Source of the DNA: Limnoperna fortunei
Lineage: Eukaryota; Mollusca; Bivalvia; Mytilida; Modiolidae
Reading direction: 5' to 3'
NCBI GenBank assembly: GCA_944474755.1
Contig: OX104118.1
Location: 76,649,865-76,713,864, forward strand
DNA length: 64,000 bases
Both the position numbers and the translations under genes were made by a program. The notes below the pieces were generated by a model, which was not told the DNA's origin, made no database searches, and saw only the letters and a program-made list of their open reading frames with translations. Below are positions 35,101 through 45,765 of this stretch, piece after piece (position 1 is the first letter of the stretch; each line of letters opens with the position of its first letter).

Positions 35101-36888
35101 TCATACAAAAGCCGGCCAAATGAAGACAAAAATACAGAATTAATTAAGACGAATTAAATGTCATATAATAGTTTATTCAAATTATGTTATGCTGTAATGG
35201 TAATACATTGGTTAATACGAACATGATGCCATTAAATTCAAGGGAATTGCTATAAAATAGGGTGGGATGATTATTTATTTCTAGTATTATTTAGAACATT
35301 TTTGCACTAGTTTGTTCTTTCATTCAAGCTAAGATTAGTTTAACCATTGGATATTTACATCTTTTGTTTGTATATCTTCATTGAAACACATTAATAATAG
35401 GACCACAAATTATCTCCTAAATTCAATTGCTGGTACATGCCGGTTCTTCAGTCGAATTTAGCGGTTATTATCTTTTACACTGTAATTTTAAAGTGATGGG
35501 GTTATTGTTGGGTTAAAATTAAACTGATTAAAAAGACCTGTCTTAGATATTATGTTATTGCTGTTATGTTAGAAACACTACATTATTCAGTTTGATACCT
35601 GGATTTCCGTGAAACAATATTTATGCAGAAGATAAGCTACTTTACCTCAACTTGATTAATTAATTAATTAAATTCAATTTCATCTATAATTTTACAACTT
35701 AAGTACATTCCATATAATTTGAGTGAAAGTATATACTGAGGCAGGGTGTATAAAACATTAAAAAGTTGATAATCAAGAAAGTGGCGTTACCACCCCGCAA
35801 AAACTTAATTTCGTTAAATCCTAATATCAATTACACTTGTAAGGTAACTTTCAAAGAAACTGAATTATTATGAACTTAAAAACAACTGGATTTTATCAAC
35901 AGTATTGTTCTCTTGACGTAAAATCAGTTTTCTTATAACGTTCCGATTTCTTCATTGAAAGAGAACGTAATTCCACCACACTTAATTTCAACCTACAATT
36001 ACGTTTTAGTTCATTTACCCGTCAAAATCTAGCATCCTACGTTTGTATTAACTATGTTGATTGTTAGTAATTATACTGCTGTATAATATGTAAAACGTAG
36101 CGCATTGTAAAAAAAGTGATAAACTATGAAGGCTGATTGGTCATGAAATGGGGAGTTTTTTTTTACAGAAGTTAATAATGTGTATTGTTGACATCCACTC
36201 GCCTACGAAATCGCTATGTGAAATATTTTTTTTGCTTCAAACTAAACGAATTCTTATTTCAACATAGTAACGTTTTATTAAATACGCTAATTTAACTTAC
36301 CTGCTATAATCAGCTGCATTTTATACTGTTCAATACACTCGCTAGTAAAACATATGTAAACTCCTGCGTCTTCTTTTGTGACGTTTTCAATTTGCAGTTT
36401 TGTATGATAACTTCCATTAACGTCTAGTTTTTTGTACCTATCAGAAGTGACGTTTTGATCGGCATATATAACTATTCCATTCTTTTGCCATCCTAAACCT
36501 GCGGTTTTGTTTTCACAATTTGAAGGGCATATCAAGATAGCCTGTCGACCGGACAGTGCATAATATGTAACGCTGTCTGCTTCACTTTTTTGTCTGCATT
36601 CTAAAAATGTAACAGAATATTTTGTTTAAAAGCTTGATAAACTTCAGAAACAAAAAAGTTATAAAATAAATAATAAAACTATAAATTTCATATTGTAGTT
36701 ATAACCAAACTGAGCTTTAAGATTACTGCAAGTCCCTTTGTCTCTGTTATATATTTGATGAATTGTTTTTTGTCAATGATAATTTATTACTTGTGCTGTT
36801 AGTTTAGTTTTCATAATAGCAAAACGTCTGACATACCTGTAATACCAAGCAGAAAAAATAGGTGCAAACAACATGCCTTCATTTTCAT
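29071..36888 (-). CDS. Ig-domain transmembrane receptor with tyrosine-motif tail
   Basis: I built this gene by hand from eight exons: 36837-36888, 36301-36600, 32966-33238, 32351-32695, 31332-31349, 30439-30555, 29571-29704 and 29071-29145. All introns are GT/AG. Introns 1-6 are phase 1, as usual between Ig modules, and the last is phase 0; together they give one 1314-bp frame (437 residues). Residues 1-17 are a signal peptide (after MKMK, a CCLHLFFLLGI core). Ig1 is about 25-115 (Cys in 'ILICPS', 'LGWQK', 'DAGVYIC'). Ig2 is about 118-208 ('VLYCIG', 'GKYACIVKC'). Ig3 is about 209-323 and lacks the canonical Cys pair ('IVWLQ', 'DFTNYTVSVVN'). The helix is about 335-357, followed by RFYKR. The tail has Y405, Y409 and Y416. 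Such proteins usually sit at the cell surface and bind ligands or neighbouring cells; a role in recognition or immunity is inference. Many NxS/T sites suggest glycosylation. An upstream untranslated exon cannot be excluded. Confidence 0.85.
29571..29704 (-). CDS. Receptor exon 7: cytoplasmic tail, YSTVYDLVE
   Basis: Acceptor TTTGTTTCAG|ACAGGAG, donor GTCGAG|GTATAT, phase 1 to phase 0. The exon ends with DYSTVYDLVE, which contains YSTV and the ITSM-like TVYDLV. Confidence 0.82.
30439..30555 (-). CDS. Receptor exon 6: transmembrane helix
   Basis: Acceptor CTTTATTTCAG|GAAGTTC, donor GGATTA|GTATGTT, phase 1 to phase 1. It encodes an uncharged stretch of about 23 residues (VILPYLLSG...HILY) followed by RFYKR, the positive-inside anchor of a type I membrane protein. 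Confidence 0.85.
31332..31349 (-). CDS. Receptor exon 5: 18-bp juxtamembrane microexon
   Basis: Strong polypyrimidine tract and acceptor TTTCTTTCAG|ATACTAC, donor GAGG|GTAAGA, 18 bp, phase 1 to phase 1. It adds D-T-T-R-N-E between Ig3 and the transmembrane exon. Exons 4 and 6 are also in phase without it, so it could be skipped without breaking the frame. Confidence 0.7.
32351..32695 (-). CDS. Receptor exon 4: Ig-like domain 3 without the canonical Cys pair
   Basis: Acceptor TTTAATAG|GGAAACC, donor CAGCAG|GTGTGTA, phase 1 to phase 1. 'VMLTIKSLTKEDFTNYTVSV' is a clear I-set E-F region, with Val where the F-strand Cys should be and Val in the B strand. Nephrin-like and other adhesion receptors also have membrane-proximal Ig domains without this disulfide. 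Confidence 0.85.
32966..33238 (-). CDS. Receptor exon 3: Ig-like domain 2
   Basis: Acceptor AAAATTAG|ATGATCC, donor CAGAAG|GTTTGAA, phase 1 to phase 1. The domain is less typical: it has Cys in 'VLYC', an extra 'FFC', and 'GKYACIVKC' in the F-strand position. The extra cysteines may form a second disulfide. Confidence 0.82.
34000..34990 (+). repeat. Unrecognised repeat in the receptor's 3-kb intron
   Basis: GA-rich plus-strand sequence with broken open frames ('ELDVISEEEYGITVVTERN' near 34576-34630; 'TDTLSRAKSW' in another frame). It ends at 34918-34985 in a block, 'GCGTCACTGATGAGTC' then 'AACGCGCGTCTGG', that I associate with abundant mussel repeats. The base composition differs from the surrounding intron. 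It is probably a decayed transposable element whose class I cannot name. Confidence 0.5.
36301..36600 (-). CDS. Receptor exon 2: Ig-like domain 1
   Basis: Acceptor TTTTTAG|AATGCAGAC, donor TAGCAG|GTAAGTT, phase 1 to phase 1, no internal stop. It encodes a complete Ig fold with both canonical cysteines, the core tryptophan and the 'EDAGVYIC' signature. Confidence 0.88.
36837..36888 (-). CDS. Receptor exon 1: signal peptide
   Basis: ATG at 36888 is followed after one codon by a second ATG; the core CCLHLFFLLGI is hydrophobic. The donor is ACAG|GTATGT (phase 1), the usual place for a signal-peptide exon to end. The cleavage site probably falls at or just after the exon junction. Confidence 0.82.
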
Positions 36889-36949
36889 CTGAAAAACTGA
36901 AAAAATATATAACTTTTCATATCTCTATTTAAAATTCCGAATTATAAAA

Positions 36950-38080
36950 AACTTCTGTTTTCTGATATTATCTGAATAGTTTGTTCTCTGTCTTAAATTT
37001 GGTAAACCTAGGACAGGCGACATCAAATAGTATCATTAACAGCGATTTAGAAAGGCCGCCCATATCATTAACAGTTAAATTTTACATTGTATAATACTTG
37101 TGCCAATTACTAAATGGAAAGGAAAATACAATTTAGTCAATAGTGAATAGTTTTAACTAATTGTGTAAATAATGGCTTGAAATGCAAATGGTTGAAATAA
37201 ATAAGCATATATCTTATAACTATGGTTTGGTGGGTTATAACGTCGCTCTGTATGGATTTGACGATTTACGAGTTGTTGATTAGTATGTGTGTTGTTACGT
37301 GACAATAGTATTAACATTTAGTATTATCGTTACTTATAATAGGCTGGAAAAACTGTGGCGCTGCCAGCAGTAGTTCTTCTTTAACCGAGACTGCATTTTG
37401 GACTGTGAAGTGTCAAGGTTGACACGTGGTTGCCGAATGCACTGGGAATAACAGTCGAAATTTGGTAGAAAGTTTGAAATTATTGTTGCCGTTCTACACC
37501 AATATGGCTTGATGGCCGATTTTAGCAGTGTGTTTGGTAACTTCGAGTGTATTTATTGAGTTTTTACGTAAATTTGTCTGTCGGTCACCTGTTAGTTTTA
37601 TATACACGAAAACAAGCCTCGGGCTCCCCAAAGGTTTTAGGGAACAATTATCTCTTATTGTTCAGATGATACATAATCGTTGTCAGTTACGAAAATTGAA
37701 ATGCTGTTTAATTGGTTTGTATGATATTTTACATTATGTGCATTGTAAAATATGTACAAACAATACATGAAGTTAATGTATAAAACACAGATATGACTTT
37801 TGTTTTTTTATATTTTCCATTTATAATTTGTGAGTTTTTCAGAATGAATAAGAACCAGATGAACATCTGCCTTGTTGAATACTTGAGATCAGAGAGAAAA
37901 GTATGAAAATTTTACATGACAAATCTTACTGAGATTTCAATACTTTCTATCACTCATTAATTACTGAACATGATAGACTTCACACCAGTCAAATAGATAG
38001 AAAGTCAGTATGCACGGGCTGAATCACCTTTTGGCTTTACAAACTACTAGATGATTGATAATGTAGTTGCATAGGAAAAA
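36950..38080. other. Upstream region of the receptor gene, no gene seen
   Basis: Contains whatever promoter drives the receptor, but no TATA or other element could be assigned with confidence. No coding sequence is recognised on either strand. Confidence 0.45.
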
Positions 38081-38499
38081 TTTAGAATATTGGACACTAT
38101 GACGATAAGTTGTCTGATGAAATTTTATTTGGCTGAAAAATCAGTAAATGCAAACTTTTAACATTAAGATCTGCGCAAGCCAACTGATTACGCTCTCCAG
38201 ATGGGTGACCACTAGTACAGCCGACCAGAGAGGCACTCTTGGGAAAAACATACTAAAATGTAGGTGTCTGGTACCACAAACTAAACCTAATGTTGAAAAA
38301 TGACTCAAAATGGTGCACGTGATAGCTCACGACTGGAATCTGATACTGAACTAAAATTAGAGTGCCCTAGTCAACCAGCAAATAGACCGCTCTTGCACTA
38401 ATTGCAGGACATCACCATACCAAGAGAGGCAATGAGAGATTGCCACGCAAAAACAACTTATATACTGCAGTCCAGCTCCTCTAATGCATACAATACCTA

Positions 38500-39330
38500 A
38501 CTACGCAATAAGAGCGGTTTCAACGTTCAACACGGCACAAACCATAGCAAGATCAAAGACCATCACGCAAGAATTCCAGTCGGATAAAGATGCTGAATGG
38601 TTGCTCGAATGATGGTACAGGAAGCTGAGGACAGTTTTTCGCCAAGTGCGAGAGTTATGCACATCATCTTTTTGGACTTTAAGACTTGGATGACAGAGTT
38701 CTCATGATTGCAGGTAAACCGTAAAGAGAATGTCTCATGCTAAAACCACCAAAGTGAGTTCTTTTATAGAGAGGTGAAAATCTTGAGAAAAAAGTAAGCC
38801 AATGGTGGACGAATATATCAAGGCGCTGCATAAACACCCATAACAACTCGCGAGGTGGAGCAATTACCACCGGCATCTAGCATTTTTCAGGCATTGCTCA
38901 CCATCTTAACCATATCAGTGGTAAGAAACCGTTTAAATGAAAAAAAATTATAAGGCTGTGCTTCAGAAGCTCAAGGAAGCGTTCGTTACAACTACAGGGC
39001 TGGCCTTTCCAATTACATCAGTTCCGTTGATACTTGATACACATGCACCCAATAACGAAACTAGAATAGATTTATTTCATGTACAAGATGTAACGTACTG
39101 TTGCCTATTAAAGTTTTTCGTTGCCTTATGAGCATGTAAATTATTGCTCCACTGGGAAAGATCTGCTGGTAGTTGTAAGGCCTACAGGACATTTCCGTCA
39201 TTATTAATTGGGTCGGAAGCTTTCTGTGCGGATGAATCATAGGAGCGGAGCATGTACAACATTGTTGTGCAACACAGACCAGAGAAATAGCACATTCATG
39301 CTTATAATTTATCTAGGTCAACATGACAAA
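38500..39330 (+). pseudogene. Decayed Ty3/Gypsy-type retrotransposon fragment
   Basis: The 38937-39131 frame has 'LQKLKEAFVTTTGLAFPITS' and 'LILDTHAPN', the start of a Ty3/Gypsy RNase H. About 39140-39230 reads, after frame changes, 'YCSTGKDLLVVV' and 'GHFRHY-LGRKLSVRMNHRSG', the usual continuation. Upstream, 'VLMIAGKP' and other pieces resemble gag-like sequence but are weak. No LTRs, integrase or protease could be found nearby, so this is an internal fragment with several frameshifts. Confidence 0.7.
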
Positions 39331-39418
39331 TGTTCAAGGTATCGTCGAGAACTTGTGCGCATGTTTAGTTATTCTCTACGGGTAAAATGCAAGGTAACAA
39401 TTTCAGACGTACCATTTC

Positions 39419-40010
39419 TATAGTCAACTTTACCGTGTCCATACGACGGGTTTTTGCTTGACAAAATTTGAAAACTGCTACCGCGTTTGGTCGAGTTTAT
39501 GGTCCTTTTGTATATCTCATATTACAGTATTTGAAGGTAACAATTATTTTCCACAGTTAATCGGCTTTTTGAAATGCGTCCGTTTTTTCATTTCGCCAGA
39601 TCGATTTTCCATACTAAATTTTGACCTTGTTTTGAACGGAACTGTACGTTAGGAAAATTCCATTGTTGTCTATTCGAAATCCTTCGGGTGTTGTCGTCTG
39701 CAGTTGAGGCGGGAAAAGTCTCGCGGTTTGTCCGAATACCATTGTACGTTACGAAAACAGACGAACGTTTGTAAACAACATTAGACCCCTTAAGATACAA
39801 AAATGGCTGACTTCCTATGGAAAATCGATCTAGCAAAATGAAAAAAAGGCCGCATTTCAAAAAACCGATTAACTGTGGAAAATAATTGTTACCTTCAAAT
39901 ACTGTAATATGAGATATACAAAAGGACCATAAACTCGACCAAACGCGGTAGCAGTTTTCAAATTTTGTCAAGCAAAAACCCGTCGTATGGACACGGTAAA
40001 GTTGACTATA
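39419..40010. mobile_element. Non-autonomous element with 195-bp terminal inverted repeats
   Basis: The left arm (39419-39613) and the reverse complement of the right arm (39816-40010) are identical over about the first 150 bases and about 97% overall, which is why identical peptides appear in open frames on both strands. The termini read TATAGTCAACTTTACCGTG. The 200-bp centre contains words shared with repeats at 16.9, 25.4 and 59.2 kb. There is no transposase. The termini are themselves near-palindromic (TATA), so the target duplication, possibly TA, cannot be resolved. Confidence 0.92.
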
Positions 40011-40571
40011 ATTTATTGTCTTCGAGAAATTTGAAAATAAACATTTAGACATTTATAATTTAATTTGCTTTGTAAGCTGAAATTCGATTGGTCAATTGCA
40101 ATTGTTTTTAACAGGTTAGATGAAAAAAAATTCTTATGTTATCTCGGAATTCTAAAATTACCCATACTTAAATTGTCAAATTGATGAACTTTTCATATCG
40201 CTCATCATAAAATTATTCAAGTTTAAAATTATGAAAGAAATAAAAAAAATTGTCTTTATTTTGTCTTAAATCAATAGGCAGATACATATTTAAGCAAACA
40301 AAAAAAAACCAAACAAACAAGAAAACAGACAAACAAAAGATATATTTAGAACGATCGCCGACAATTCCCATTTTCAATATAATTACCGATGTGTACATGA
40401 AATGAAGAATTATATGTTTACCTAAACAAAAATCGCAACACAATCATTTGGCTAGATTAACCGATAATTATTAATAACTTAATCTTTAAACAAAAAAGCA
40501 AACGATAAACAAATAGTCTAAACAAAGCAAAGATTTATAAATACGTTTTTTATCAGATACTTAAGTACAAG

Positions 40572-41010
40572 CCGGCGTAGCCGTGATCGCCAAAACGTTG
40601 CGTTGCATGACAGGACTACTTCCAATTCAAGATCTAATCTCAATTTTGGATGTTTAATGATATTTTTCAACAAAGGCAAGCATAGATTCGGATGTTTTTA
40701 CAAAAGTTTTATTTACCTTTTAAAAAAGGGTATTAAAAATAAATCGATTCATCAACTATAGCTATGCGACAGTACCTCACTAAGATCTGTCTTCATAACA
40801 AGATATTACTTTTTAAGTGTATTTAAAAGTTGCTGAGCTAATATTAAGCAGTTTTATCAACCGATCTTATATAAATATTAATAGATTCTTAGCAGCAGAC
40901 GATAACACAATAAATGCCACTTTTTAATTTTGACGCGTTGTCCAGCGTAGCCGTGATCGCTATAGCGCTGTGATACGACTCAAACCAACTCAAGTTCGAA
41001 TCGTCATTGT
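40572..41010. repeat. Two diverged tRNA-like repeat heads
   Basis: 'GGCGTAGCCGTGATCGCCAA' at about 40572 and 'AGCGTAGCCGTGATCGCTAT' at about 40943 start similar blocks of about 70 bp. The second contains GTTCGAATC (about 41000), a B-box core, about 50 bases after the A-box-like word. No acceptor stem is formed, so these are more likely SINE heads than tRNA genes. Confidence 0.45.
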
Positions 41011-41228
41011 CTATGTCATTTTTAGTTAGTCTTGTCGACACTACGAATAATTTGCTCTTGTAATATTTACAACTACTGCCAAAGTATGTAATGGAGTTCA
41101 GTATCGAGATTAATTTGCCTTCATTTATATTCAAGCAAACGTACACGACTAGATGTGAGTAATACGTGTACATTTATTTCTTCAAACACGTTTGCACTTT
41201 CTTTATGAAGACAATTTAACTGTAGTAA

Positions 41229-41294
41229 ATAGATATATATTCAATATAGTATATAATATATATTCAATATAGTATATAATATATATTCAATGAT
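41229..41294. repeat. AT-rich tandem repeat, 25-bp unit
   Basis: ATATATATTCAATATAGTAT-type unit repeated about 2.5 times. Confidence 0.8.
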
Positions 41295-41299
41295 ATTAC

Positions 41300-44100
41300 T
41301 TTAAAAAAATTACCTGACAAGATGTAAAATGTATGTATTTCCAAACGTTTTAATTAAAAAAAAATTAATTCAAAAAAAATACTTCCGTACATTCGAATAT
41401 TTCCCTGTGTTTTTTTTTCATTTATTAGTTGACCTGGCAAATTATGATTGAATACTATTTTTTCTTTTGTAAATCGCTCATAAATAATTATACATTTGCT
41501 TTCATGGCGGTTTAACACCATATTTAGACAATATGAAATAAGATTTTTTTTCCTTTTTGTACACAAAGAGCTAATGTAAGGGAACTTTTCTGAATTAGTA
41601 ATAGTTATCTTTTAGTTTGAGGTTTGACGTGTTTCACATTTTCAGTCAGCACTTAACATTTTCATAAACTTTACACATTTATGTGGTTTTAAACCGTTTC
41701 ACTAAATTAAGGAAATATCATAAATTTGTTAACACCCTGCACATTAAAAGTATACTCATTACGGCATCAAAGTAACAAGCTATATTTTTAATGCTTTTCA
41801 TTTTCCGAGTGGAAAGCATTCCTGTTATTATTCTGTTTCTTATTTTTATCTTTTTCCACCAAATGTTGTTATCCCAATATACATTTTGTTTCACGACATG
41901 TGGTTAAAACATTTTGTACCATGGATGTATTAGACATTACGCTTTCGCATTTAACCATGGCACAATAAACACTTGTTCTTTACGGAGTTTTTTTCGTGTA
42001 AAAAAATGTGTGCAGATATACTTCAGATATACTTTGAAGATGTGTCACAATAAAAAATGTTGCAAAAGGGATAGCTATTTAACGCGACAATTTGTTACAT
42101 ATAGCGCAAAGACCACTCCATAGGCAATATATTTTGTTCCATTGTTACTCATGCACCAGATGTTATAGAGACTTGGGATTTTCATTGTTGATCATCATGA
42201 CCTTGACCTTGAAAAAAGACACAAGGACAATGATCAAGTTCACATTGACATTGTGATGTGTGCAATTTTCCTCCTCAACCATAAGAGTTACAGAAATAAA
42301 TTTTTTACCAAAATGTAGATCATAATAAGGTCTTTAAAGGTCACAATAAATGATTTTATTTTTTAAAGAGTTATTTCCCCTGGATCAATTTAATAGTGTA
42401 AATAGCGATTTCTCAGTAACTATAACATACTTTGACCTCGGATCTCATGTGTTATTGATTGGTGACCTTCAGCAAGGTCAAGGTCATGTTAATAGGTCAA
42501 TTGTTTTTTTTTTATTTTGCAGTTTTTATTTACATGGAGTGATTATTTATGATCAATGTTTACTTTGGCAAAATAATATATGCAAAAATCAAGAGGTCAA
42601 GGTCAATTTAGACCTTGAATGTCCCAGTCTATGGTCTTTTTATTTCAAAAGATTTACGAAAGGTTTTTTCTTTGATATACTTATATTGAGAAATGGATTT
42701 AATTAAAACGCAAAAAGGGGTTAAAGTCAAGTGTCCTACAAAGTGACCTTTTCTTTCTTAACAGTTATCTAAATAGATTTTCGTTCAAATTTGTTAATTT
42801 CATTAAAGAATAAATAATGTTTATGGGTCACAGTTTAATTCTGGGACATGTAGATTGTATTTAATTCCCTTACGTGGAAATCTGCTTAATCGTTAGAGAA
42901 AACGATTGAACATATATTTTACTTTTATCGTGTATCTTACTAACAGAGATTTAACATAACATCCATGAAATTGAAAACTGTGGTATTTCTAGCTTCTGGA
43001 TGTAAGAAATATGAACGTTAGTGTCATAAATACGAGTTGTTCTTAACCAAACGAGGGACCTCCTTCAAAATTTCTGGAAATACGAGATAATCTTTTATCC
43101 AAAGATTGAAAAGTCGCTCATCATGGCACATACTTGGTTTTAAACGATCTATGGTTATGGTAAGAGCAGAAAAGGAGCATTTCCTAACTCACACTACCAC
43201 ATAGATCTATTAGCTATTTCTTCAAAAACAAAAAAATTATATAAAATCTGAAAACCCCGGACATATATGCGAATTAGGAAAATATATAGTGAATTCTACA
43301 TCATAATCGTGTCCTTTAAATTCCCTTTAAAATGTGTAAATAATAAATGAATATCAACTACACCAATGATCCATTTCAATGCGTTACTAGAGCATTACAT
43401 TTCCCGAAATAAAAATGGAAAGGATCCTAAAACTGTTCGCTAAGTAAATAGTGGAACAATAAATTACATCATTTACTGCAAAGCTTTGGATGAGTGTTTC
43501 GGTAGTCTCCTCTCATAAATAGTAAACCCCAAAAATATGATCAAGTTTTCTGTGCACAATTTCCTAAAGACTAAACCCAGTTTTTTCAGGAACACAGAAC
43601 TCAATTGAAAATCGTACAAGAATATTACGGGTACGACATTGAAGGAAGGGGTTAGAAACACCATAACCAGGAAATCATAAAAATCTTCCGCTGGTTATCC
43701 AACTTCCTTGTAAACAAACGTTACCTAGTCAAAACTATCCAATCTTTCCGATTTTGTCAAATGCTACTATTGACGGTATTTGTGTAGACTTACCACAAGT
43801 TCCTTTGACATTTTTTTTTGCTATTAGAGAGATAGATTTCAACATTTCTTATACTATCCACTTGTGTACAAAGGGACTTGTAAAGTCTGCAGTGTCTTAA
43901 AATGAGGACAGAAAACAAAACAAATAAAACTAATTAACTTTGACAGATTGGTAATAAAATTGCAATAAAACTAAGTATTACTGATAGCCACGATTCTGCC
44001 TTAACCTTCCTGATGACAAGGCAGGTAGAATTTCACATTCCTTATAGATGTTGAATAAATTTATTTTAATAAACATTTTATTCTGTGTCTTACGGCTTCA
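41300..44100. other. Noncoding stretch; cluster of TGACCTTGA words
   Basis: No gene is supported. Between about 42199 and 42620 the word (T)GACCTTGA or its complement TCAAGGTCA occurs at least five times (about 42200, 42431, 42477, 42595 and 42612). It is probably part of an old dispersed repeat, as similar pairs occur at 3.8 and 52.9 kb. Confidence 0.5.
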
Positions 44101-44110
44101 GGAAGTCAAA

Positions 44111-44375
44111 TTATGTAGAAAGTGTCCAAGGAATTAACAAAAATCGAAGAATATGTCCACGGATACAGATGCCCCCTAAATTAAGTCCCGAACAGGCAGA
44201 AGTTGTCCGACAGGTCTGAAAGTCGCTTAGGACGTACAACTTGTGATACTGAACTACCCTGCTAAATTTCAAATTGTTCTCATGTACGGTTTCTGAGAAA
44301 AGTTTGACGGAAATTCGTACGGACGGACATGAGTAAAACTTAATGCCCTCTACATGTCGTCGCGGGGGCATAAGA
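44111..44375 (-). repeat. Dispersed bivalve-type repeat beginning TTATGCCCCCGCGACGAC
   Basis: On the minus strand it starts TTATGCCCCCGCGACGACAT, followed by a GTCCGTCCGTACG-like word and a stretch with TTCTCAGAAACCGTACATGA. Sequence of this kind (gggggcataa plus GTCCGTCCGTAC) is common in mollusc genomes. The open frame 44111-44371 is a translation of it. Confidence 0.55.
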
Positions 44376-44618
44376 AATAAAGAAACTGACTCTTCATAAA
44401 TGATGATAATAGGAAAACAACAATAACCAATTTCGACGGCTTTATTCTTTCATGCTTTCATGGTTTTGAAAAAGATTGGCAAATGTTGCAATTTCAAATG
44501 AGAGCAAAACAATGCATCCTGTACATGTCAATAGGCTTTCCACAATCGTTTTTGTTTGTATGAATTAATATCAACATATTTACGTTTTGAAAATATACAT
44601 ATATAATAATTATTAGTA

Positions 44619-44704
44619 TGTTTTTCGCGAGACAATGATTATTAGGTCCATATCAGATGGGCTCGTAGAGCAAATCAGATATGGACCAGATAATCCATGT
44701 CGAG
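44619..44704. repeat. Foldback with self-complementary loop
   Basis: The arm TTTTTCGCGAGACAATGATT... matches the complement of ...AATCCATGTCGAGCGAAAAA, and both share GGTCCATATC(A/T)GA. The loop contains GCTCGTAGAGC. The plan is the same as in the foldback at 24123-24252, with different sequence. Confidence 0.8.
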
Positions 44705-44735
44705 CGAAAAAAAAATACTGATAATTTTTTTATCG

Positions 44736-45385
44736 GTAATTTCACAATTTTAATACAGCTTTGTGATTTGGGTTTCGTGTTTTTGACATATTTTATTTAT
44801 TTTGCTTTGTTATATACTTTCGTTTTACAATAAAAATCTGTGCACTACTTGTTGTATAATTTTGTGCGTAATGCGGTCTAACATGACGTCACTACCCCAT
44901 TCATTCAAAACTGATGGCGTTGAAACGGCGTGAGGAGGTAATTTCAAATGAATCGAGTGAAAATGTTAACCTGTACCCAATGTCAGCTTTACGAAATATT
45001 TTAAAAAGGTGAGCTATTATGCTTGATAACTAAATTAATGTTTCTTTCCTTACGGAAAATGATTCTTATTGTGTATTTCTACCTCGAACTCGAAGCGCGA
45101 AACGCATATGGGCCTGATTATCCTTGTCGATCAAAAACAAATACTATATAAATACATCTTTTATTGGTAATTTCCCAATTTTAATACAGCTTTGTGATTT
45201 TGTTTTCCTGTTTTTGGCGATCAAAACCGGGATGGAGGCAATTTCAAAAGAATCCGTTGAAAATGTCAACCTGTAACCAATGTCAGCTTTACGAAATAGT
45301 TTCCTGGGGTAGGTTTTTATGTTTGATAATTATATTAAAGTTTCTTCAATGATGAAAATGATTCTGAGATTGTGCATTTGTCACT
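44736..45385. repeat. Diverged tandem duplication
   Basis: Two blocks (about 44736-45075 and 45167-45385) share 'AATTTTAATACAGCTTTGTG', 'CCAATGTCAGCTTTACGAAA' and the following 'TGATAA.TA.ATTAA.GTTTCTT'. The first block has about 140 extra bases. The stretch between them (45090-45130) resembles one arm of the adjacent foldback. Confidence 0.75.
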
Positions 45386-45765
45386 GACTTAATGTATCGT
45401 GTGTAACTGAACTTCTGAAGTCGTCATCTCATAACCACCTCTGCATGGACTGTCATTTTTTTTAATTAATTTTTTTTTCAACACAAAACATTTAGAAATA
45501 AGAAATAAATAATGGTCACTGTTGCAGCTTATGGCAAAATGATAGATTAAGGTTTGTTGCCAATTGATTAATTATAACATAAATAATAATATTATTACAG
45601 CTTTATTGTCTGGTGGGTGGTGTAAAAATACTATATATAGTAGTACACAGTAGCAGAGACGAATAATTACATATTGTAATTATATGTCTCTGACAGTAGT
45701 TAACATTTTTTTTTACTTTCATTGTAAATTGTAATAAACAACTTTAGACTTTAGAAAATAAACAT

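Noticed and set aside
39458..40052. Identical peptides on both strands, first taken for a duplicated gene
   Set aside because: They are translations of the two arms of the 195-bp inverted repeat.
40943..41010. A functional tRNA gene
   Set aside because: A- and B-box-like words are present, but no acceptor stem or anticodon arm can be formed.
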